Positions 31,882-38,176 of a stretch of 38,176 bases of DNA are shown piece after piece. The translations under genes were made by a program, and so were the position numbers. The notes under the pieces are model-generated. The model worked only from the letters and a program-made list of their open reading frames with translations, was not told where the DNA came from and did no database searches. The DNA is taken from NCBI GenBank assembly GCA_947475825.1, contig CANJMS010000014.1:1-38176 (forward strand). The letters are read 5' to 3'. Origin of the DNA: Nitrosomonadales bacterium. GTDB lineage: Bacteria > Pseudomonadota > Gammaproteobacteria > Burkholderiales > Gallionellaceae. Every line of letters begins with the position of its first letter. Position 1 is the first letter of the stretch.

Positions 31882-32643
31882 CTATCTGCCGTTCATGTGC
31901 AGTTGATCACTTGTGCGGCCAAATCTGCGCTCACGCGCTTGATAGGATTGAATAGCTAAATTCAACGCTGCCGCATCGAAAGCTGGCCACAAAGTATCCG
32001 TAAAATATAGCTCGGTATAAGCCAATTGCCACAATAAAAAATTGCTGATGCGCTCTTCGCCCCCAGTGCGGATAAACAAATCCGGCTCCGGCGCATAGTG
32101 CATGGAAAGATAGGGGGCTAAATCTTCTTCGGTGAAAGATGAGGCCAACTCAGGACGATTACGCAACATGGCGTGGGTGGCCTGCAATATATCCCAACGA
32201 CCACCGTAGTTAGCAGCAACGGTTAAAGTCAGATTGGAATTATGCTGGGTGAGTTGCTCAGCTTCGGCAATATGGCGTTGCAAATTATCATCGAAGCGAC
32301 TGCGATCTCCGATGATTTTCAGACGGATATTATTTTCATGCAATTTGCTGACTTCGTGCTCCAGCATTTTCAAAAACAAATCCATCAAAAAGGTCACTTC
32401 GTCAGCAGGCCGCCGCCAGTTTTCACTGCTGAAGGCAAACAACGTGAGATATTCCACGCCTAAACTACGGCAGGCTGTAACTACCTCGCGCACGGTTTCC
32501 ACGCCGCGCTTATGTCCTACCACACGCGGCATAAAACGCTGCTTCGCCCAGCGCCCATTACCATCCATGATAATGGCAATATGGCGAGGCACTTGTGGCG
32601 CAATTGGAATGTCGCAGGTAGAGCTTTGAAATAACGCCATCAA
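31882..32643 (-). CDS. uppS: Isoprenyl (undecaprenyl) diphosphate synthase
   Basis: [29 protein letters not shown]..., [40 protein letters not shown]. Confidence 0.97.
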   Translation of the reverse strand: MMALFQSSTCDIPIAPQVPRHIAIIMDGNGRWAKQRFMPRVVGHKRGVETVREVVTACRSLGVEYLTLFAFSSENWRRPADEVTFLMDLFLKMLEHEVSKLHENNIRLKIIGDRSRFDDNLQRHIAEAEQLTQHNSNLTLTVAANYGGRWDILQATHAMLRNRPELASSFTEEDLAPYLSMHYAPEPDLFIRTGGEERISNFLLWQLAYTELYFTDTLWPAFDAAALNLAIQSYQARERRFGRTSDQLHMNGR

Positions 32644-32783
32644 GAATTCCGATCAAGCACAGTGAAAACAGAAAAATAAGTAGCGATTAATATAACTTGA
32701 AAAACGACTTGCCACTCCCTCTGAATTACCATATTGCCCAGGTTGCTCCGCTTCCCAATACAAAGGAGTACCGGACGACGAGG

Positions 32784-32920
32784 ATGAGGCGGCAACGATA
32801 GTATATAAAGCACGACAAATGGCAAAAAAACGAAACTAACAGCGTGTGTTGTTGGGGCTGTAGCCCTCTTACAACCACGGCGCACTCCTTGCGGGTACAC
32901 AGTGATCGCTTTTATCGGTG
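32784..32920 (+). ncRNA. Putative structured RNA element, copy 2 (HEARO/omega-RNA-like candidate)
   Basis: GTGTGTTGTT-GGGGCT-GT-AGCCC-TCTTACAACCACGGCGC-ACTC-CTTGC-GGGT; aligns with copy 1 at 2361..2440. 5' boundary uncertain. Confidence 0.4.
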
Positions 32921-32928
32921 CAGTGAAA

Positions 32929-33486
32929 TTAAACCGCCAGCAATTCTGCTTCTTTGGTTTGTAAGGCTTTATCGACTTCAGCTATAAAGCGATCAGTCAA
33001 CTTCTGTACCTCATCTTGTGCGCGGCGTTCATCATCCTCACTAACATCTTTGTCCTTCAACATTTTTTTTAACTGCTCATTGGCATCACGGCGCACATTG
33101 CGAATTGCAACCTTGGCCGTTTCGGTTTCCGCACGCACCACCTTAATCAAGTCACGCCGGCGCTCCTCAGTCAAAACCGGCATGGGCACACGAATCACGT
33201 CGCCATTAGTGGAGGGGTTCAGCCCCAGATCGGCATCCCGTATGGCTTTTTCGACTGTGCCTATCAGCTTTTTTTCCCACGGCTGCACGCCGATAGTGCG
33301 TGCATCAATGAGAGTGATGTTGGCCACTTGTGAAATAAGTGTAGCAGTGCCGTAATAATCGACCATGACGTGATCTAAAATGCCGATGTGCGCACGTCCA
33401 GCGCGGATTTTTCCAAAATCTGCCTTAAGCGCCTCCAGCGACTTAGCCATTTTCATTTCAGTATTTTTTTTAACATCTGCAATCAT
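32929..33486 (-). CDS. frr: Ribosome recycling factor
   Basis: [49 protein letters not shown] extends to 33507 but the family start is MIADV. Confidence 0.96.
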   Translation of the reverse strand: MIADVKKNTEMKMAKSLEALKADFGKIRAGRAHIGILDHVMVDYYGTATLISQVANITLIDARTIGVQPWEKKLIGTVEKAIRDADLGLNPSTNGDVIRVPMPVLTEERRRDLIKVVRAETETAKVAIRNVRRDANEQLKKMLKDKDVSEDDERRAQDEVQKLTDRFIAEVDKALQTKEAELLAV

Positions 33487-33514
33487 TATTTTCCTCCACT
33501 CGACCAATCAAGCG

Positions 33515-34237
33515 TTAATTACAATGCACCAAAGTTCCTTCATCCTCCCCCATCACCACGCGCTTCAATGCCCCATGCTTGAAAATGCTAAAGACGATAA
33601 TAGGTAAACTTTGGTCACGACACAGTGTCAGTGCGGTTGCATCCATCACTTTTAGATTTTTGCCAATTGCCTCATCAAAACTCAACTTTAAATAACGCGT
33701 GGCTGTTTTATCCAATTTTGGGTCAGCGGTATAGACACCATCAACTTTGGTAGCTTTGATAACCACTTCTGCCGACATTTCCACGCCGCGCAATGCAGCC
33801 GCAGTATCCGTCGTAAAAAATGGATTGCCGGTGCCTGCACCAAATATCACCACTTTGCCCTCTTCCAGGTAACGTAATGCTTTGCCACGTATGAATGGTT
33901 CAGCCACTTGCTCCAAATTCAGTGCGGATTGCACGCGACACCCCAGACCAAAACGTTTCATCGCATCCTGCAAGGCCATTGCATTCATGACTGTGGCCAA
34001 CATGCCCATGTAATCCGCGGTCGCGCGATCCATACCCGCGGCAGCCGGAGCAACACCACGAAATATATTACCGCCACCAATTACGATTGCAACTTGCACG
34101 CCCAATGCTACGACTTCACCAATTTCAGCAACGATACGCTCAATGACTTCACGATTGATACCGTAGCTGTCATCGCCCATCAAAGCCTCACCCGACAGCT
34201 TGAGCATGATGCGTTTGTATTTTGGAATAGCCGCCAT
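33515..34237 (-). CDS. pyrH: UMP kinase
   Basis: [29 protein letters not shown]..., [11 protein letters not shown]. Confidence 0.98.
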   Translation of the reverse strand: MAAIPKYKRIMLKLSGEALMGDDSYGINREVIERIVAEIGEVVALGVQVAIVIGGGNIFRGVAPAAAGMDRATADYMGMLATVMNAMALQDAMKRFGLGCRVQSALNLEQVAEPFIRGKALRYLEEGKVVIFGAGTGNPFFTTDTAAALRGVEMSAEVVIKATKVDGVYTADPKLDKTATRYLKLSFDEAIGKNLKVMDATALTLCRDQSLPIIVFSIFKHGALKRVVMGEDEGTLVHCN

Positions 34238-34239
34238 GT

Positions 34240-35121
34240 TTACACCTTAGCAGCAGCGGCCACTTCCGCCGCGTAATCTACTATCACTTTTTCAATTCCT
34301 TCACCTACCACAAACATTTGGAAAGCCTTAACCTGTGCGCCTTGCTTGGACAGAAATTTTTCCACCAAGGTGTCGGGGTCTTTCACAAAAGGCTGACCCA
34401 TCAAGGTCACTTCCGCCAGATATTTAGCGATACGACCGTCTACCATTTTTTCAACGATATTCGCGGGCTTGCCACTTTCCGCCGCTTGTGCAGTGTAAAT
34501 TTTACGCTCCTGATCCAAAGTCGTTTGCGGCACTTGGCTAGAAGAAACACAAATCGGCTTGCTGGCTGCAATATGCATGGCAATATCTTTTCCCAGCGTG
34601 TCATTGCCGCCGCTGTAATCGACCAACACACCAATCCTGCTGCCATGCAAATAAGCCGCCAGCCTGCCTGCTGTGTTGTAGCGTACAAAACGACGAATGT
34701 TGATGTTCTCACCCAGCTTCATTACCAACTCGGCGCGCGTTTCTTCTACACTACTGCCACTGGCTAATTTCGCTGCGGCAAGTGCTGTTACGTCTGCCGG
34801 GTCACGTTCTACAATGGCTTGCGCTACGTCTTTAGCAAACGCGACAAAGACTTCGTTCTTGGCCATGAAATCAGTTTCACAATTGACTTCGACCAACGCG
34901 CCTGTTTTACCATTGGTGCTGACAAATATACTCACCACGCCTTCAGCAGCTACACGCGATGCGGCCTTGCTGGCTTTTGCACCGCTTTTAATGCGTAAAA
35001 ATTCTTCGGCTGCCTTAAAATCGCCATTCGTTTCCATCAGCGCTTTTTTGCATTCCATCATGCCGAGACCAGTTGCCTCGCGCAATTCTTTAACCATTCC
35101 TGCGGTAACTTCCGCCATTGC
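34240..35121 (-). CDS. tsf: Elongation factor Ts
   Basis: [42 protein letters not shown]; start set at MAEVTA rather than the ORF start 35187. Confidence 0.97.
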   Translation of the reverse strand, partial: AMAEVTAGMVKELREATGLGMMECKKALMETNGDFKAAEEFLRIKSGAKASKAASRVAAEGVVSIFVSTNGKTGALVEVNCETDFMAKNEVFVAFAKDVAQAIVERDPADVTALAAAKLASGSSVEETRAELVMKLGENINIRRFVRYNTAGRLAAYLHGSRIGVLVDYSGGNDTLGKDIAMHIAASKPICVSSSQVPQTTLDQERKIYTAQAAESGKPANIVEKMVDGRIAKYLAEVTLMGQPFVKDPDTLVEKFLSKQGAQVKAFQMFVVGEGIEKVIVDYAAEVAAAAKV

Positions 35122-35159
35122 CCTGCTCCTTAAATTAATCATCAAAATTACTAAATCAC

Positions 35160-35181
35160 AAAAAAGGGGGCTTGCGCCCCC
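35160..35181 (-). terminator. Intrinsic terminator/attenuator between rpsB and tsf
   Basis: Minus strand GGGGGC-GCAA-GCCCCC-TTTTTT. Confidence 0.75.
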
Positions 35182-35379
35182 AGTCACTCATTGAAAAAGG
35201 TTATGAGCACGGCCCAAACGCACACAATCCAGACACGAAGATAAATACCGAAAAAGCGGAGTTGACATGTGAGTCAATGAGCATTTCGAGGTATTTTTGC
35301 GAGCCGCCGCTTCGCGGCTTGCCTGCTTACCCCACTTCGACAAAGTATTTGCAAGCGTAATAGTTTTTCAACGGGCTGC

Positions 35380-36105
35380 TTACGCCGCCTCTCCTGCAGC
35401 CAGCGCGACCACTTCATTCAGTGCCTGCTCGCGACCTTCCAGCACGGCATCAGCCATACCACGCGCATACAGTCTGATCGCCTGCGTTGAGTCATCATTG
35501 CCCGGCACAATGTAGTCCACCCCTAACGGTGAGGTGTTGGTATCTACTATGCCAATTACCGGGATGCCCAGCTTCTGCGCTTCAACAATGGCACCTTTTT
35601 GGTAGCCCACGTCTATCACAAAAATTGCAGCAGGCAGCGCACCCATATTTTTAATGCCACCCAAACTACGCTCCAGCTTTTCTAATTCGCGTTGCATCAT
35701 CAATGTTTCTTTTTTGGAAACTTTGGATAAGGCCACGCTATCTGCCATCAACGCCTCCAAATCATGCAAACGCTTAATTGATAATTGCACTGTTTTAAAA
35801 TTGGTCAACATGCCGCCCAGCCAACGGTTATCCACATAAGGACAGCTGCAGCGCATGGCTTCTTCCTTGATAATCTCACGCGCCTGACGCTTGGTTGCCA
35901 CAAACAGCACCGAGCCCTTGTTTGCAGATAATTTGCGTACAAATTTCAGCGCGTCGTTGTACAAGGTAACGGTTTTTTCCAAATTGATAATATGAATCTT
36001 ATTGCGATGACCAAAAATAAATGGTGCCATCTTGGGATTCCAGTAACGGGTTTGATGTCCGAAATGAACACCCGCTTCCAACATTTGACGCATGGTTACA
36101 GCCAT
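35380..36105 (-). CDS. rpsB: 30S ribosomal protein S2
   Basis: [45 protein letters not shown]. Confidence 0.98.
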   Translation of the reverse strand: MAVTMRQMLEAGVHFGHQTRYWNPKMAPFIFGHRNKIHIINLEKTVTLYNDALKFVRKLSANKGSVLFVATKRQAREIIKEEAMRCSCPYVDNRWLGGMLTNFKTVQLSIKRLHDLEALMADSVALSKVSKKETLMMQRELEKLERSLGGIKNMGALPAAIFVIDVGYQKGAIVEAQKLGIPVIGIVDTNTSPLGVDYIVPGNDDSTQAIRLYARGMADAVLEGREQALNEVVALAAGEAA

Positions 36106-36136
36106 AAATTACTCCTAGTGTTAAGGGTTAGTCCTC

Positions 36137-36229
36137 CACTCGTCAGAACGACTCTTTAAAGCAAAGAGCACCCCAACTTGAACGAGTGTGCGAATTTCCT
36201 GCCTGGTGAAAAAGCCTCATCCAGACAGG
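36137..36229 (-). promoter_or_regulatory. Structured rpsB leader
   Basis: Minus strand hairpin CCTGTCTGGATG...CACCAGGCAGG at the predicted transcript start, then CACTCGT...ACGAGTG stem enclosing CTCTTT-N5-AAAGAG. Confidence 0.5.
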
Positions 36230-36235
36230 GCGCGC

Positions 36236-36264
36236 ATTGTACCCTAAGCAGGTAAGCAACTCAA
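36236..36264 (-). promoter_or_regulatory. Sigma70-type promoter for rpsB
   Basis: Minus strand TTGAGT-17 bp-TACAAT. Confidence 0.7.
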
Positions 36265-36631
36265 CCGCCACACTACTTTACAAATTAAGCGGCTTTGCCA
36301 GACCAAAGTAGCTACTCCCTCTTCCTCGAAATAAAAACACACAATTTGTCAGGGACATCAATCAAAACCCTCCCTCCCTTAGAATAAAACTTGTGGCTGC
36401 ACTGGCACTGCGAATTTCACAGTGCAACTTACCTATAACCAGTAGTGATTTGCGTTGCTAAATTATTTTTTCCTATACATTTCTTCCGTAAAACCGCACC
36501 CTTATTGCTATCCTCCGCACAATTAAAGAATTCCTCACCCATACCGATAAGGAAGTTGAGCGAGTCCTGCGCATTTCATCCGAGGGAACGCTATACCCAA
36601 ATTTGCAATTGCATTCACACAGGAGATAGAA

Positions 36632-37650
36632 ATGATAAAACCTGCCATTCCGCCCAATGAAGGGTCCAGATTAAAAGCCCTGCATTCACTGAATGTTTTG
36701 GATACGCTCGCCGAAGATCGCTTTGATCGGCTGACCCGCATGGCTAAGCCATGTTTGATGTGCCTATCGCGCTGGTAAGCCTGGTGGATGAAAATCGGCA
36801 ATGGTTCAAATCGTGCATCGGTATTAATAATGCCAGCGAAACATCCCGCGATATTTCTTTTTGCGGGCATACGATTTTGGGCGACGGAGCTTTAATTATT
36901 CCCGATGCCACTCAGGACGAAAGATTCGCCGACAATCCACTGGTAGTCGGTGATCCAAAAATTCGCTTTTATGTGGGGTACCCGCTCACCGTGATGCATA
37001 AATGGAAAATAGGCACTTTGTGTATAGTCGATTCTCAGCCGCGCAATTTCAGTCTGGAACAAGTCGCGTTGTTAAAGGATCTGGCGAGCATGGTAGAAAA
37101 AGAATTGATAGCCGTGCAGATGGCGACCCTGGATGAAATGACCAATCTACCCAATAGACGGGGTTTTATGTCTATTTCCAACAAACTACTGGCTTGGTGT
37201 ATTCGCCATAATAGTTCGGCCACATTGGTGTTTTTTGATTTAAACAATTTCAAGGCTATCAATGACACCTTTGGGCACAACGAGGGCGACAACGCGCTGG
37301 TTGAATTTGCCGAACAACTGGATGGCATATTCCGTGAATCAGATGTCGTGGCAAGGCTGGGTGGGGATGAGTTTGTGATGTTGCTAACCGACGTAACCAA
37401 ACGAGAGATCACCGAAAGAATGATAGCGTTTCAGGCATATATGGCAGCGCGAAATGTGCAAGCCAAGCGCGGCTACGATATTACGTTTAGTTATGGTCTG
37501 GTTGATTTTGATCCGGCAATGCATCACTCGATTGAAGATTTGCTCAGTCACGCGGACACAATGATGTATGAACACAAGAAGAAAAAGCCCAGAGGAGGCG
37601 CACCGTTTCAAACGGAACAAACGCCCAAAATTGCCGAACTGGTTGCGTAA
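36632..37650 (+). pseudogene. GAF-GGDEF diguanylate cyclase, reading frame split by a 1-nt frameshift near 36740-36751
   Basis: AGGAGATAGAAATG start at 36632: MIKPAIPPNEGSRLKALHSLNVLDTLAEDRFDRLTRMAKP... then frame jumps to MFDVPIALVSLVDENRQWFKS (ORF 36751..37650), with RESD-x5-GGDEF intact. Confidence 0.75.
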
Positions 37651-37691
37651 AAACAAAAGGGGGTAATGTAGACCTGCTGCGCTGATCGAAG

Positions 37692-37740
37692 TGGCGTCCC
37701 CAACGAGATTCGAACTCGTGTTATCGCTGTGAAAGAGTTG
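37692..37740 (-). tRNA. Truncated tRNA-Glu(TTC) 3' fragment, att-site-like
   Basis: Minus strand CTTTCACAGCGATAACACGAGTTCGAATCTCGTTGGGGACGCCA: anticodon loop through CCA; the 5' half is missing. Confidence 0.7.
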
Positions 37741-37911
37741 TAAATTGGATTTTTCTGGGTTCCAATAGACAATATCATCCTATTGTTTATCTTGATAATT
37801 GCATGATATATCGTCCATACTCATCCAGCACAATTTAGCACCGCTATCTAATTTTAATCTAACCTTGATAAGAATAAAGATATTGATCCGGCCAGATGAA
37901 GTTTGAAGTTT

Positions 37912-38176
37912 TCATGCCGCATATTTTACGCGAGAATCTTGGAAGTATTTTTTGACACGCTCAGGTGATTTTTCCAATGTCAGCATGTGCTCGGTTGTTG
38001 CGGCTTTCAGTTTAGCCTTGGTGCGTATCGGAACCTTTGTATAAATGGCGTGCTTCAAATCGGCGTTAAGCCGCTCTTCCGGGTTTAGCTCCGGACTGTA
38101 GCTGGGCAGATAGAACAACTCGATTTGGTCTTTATGTTCCCCTGCCCATTTCTTGACTGGCTTGCTGTGATGCACA
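37912..38176 (-). mobile_element. IS630-family transposase C-terminal portion (runs off window edge)
   Basis: HHSKPVKKWAGEHKDQIELFYLPSYSPELNPEERLNADLKHAI: DDE endonuclease C-terminus typical of IS630. Confidence 0.9.

Overview
The window looks like a betaproteobacterial chromosome segment; Nitrosomonadales/Gallionellaceae-like is a weak guess from gene order and protein flavour. The backbone is conserved: (i) tRNA-Arg(ACG), tRNA-Ser(GCT), then lysC, hemH, hrcA (minus) and rplU-rpmA-obgE-proB (plus); (ii) the classic minus-strand cluster rpsB-tsf-pyrH-frr-uppS-cdsA-dxr-rseP-bamA-skp-lpxD-fabZ-lpxA-lpxB-rnhB. Between proB and rnhB lies an 11-kb accessory locus on the plus strand: a cadherin-like exported protein, a 1762-aa RTX/T1SS-type giant adhesin built from duplicated modules, a DUF6502-like protein, a DUF5666-like Gly-rich/RAD-repeat protein, and an outer-membrane-like protein. 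Mobile and remnant DNA includes a 273-bp IS5-type MITE with perfect 19-bp TIRs and a CTAA target duplication that supplies the rnhB stop codon, a solo TIR remnant, a degraded transposase fragment, an IS630 transposase at the right edge, and a 3' tRNA-Glu fragment resembling an att site. The most unusual signals are: two diverged copies of a structured intergenic RNA-like element with compensatory stem changes (HEARO/omega-RNA-like, no nuclease ORF nearby); the modular giant adhesin locus; and a 19-bp degenerate tandem array whose last unit is the obgE start codon. All calls come from reading the sequence and the supplied ORFs; no database search was run.
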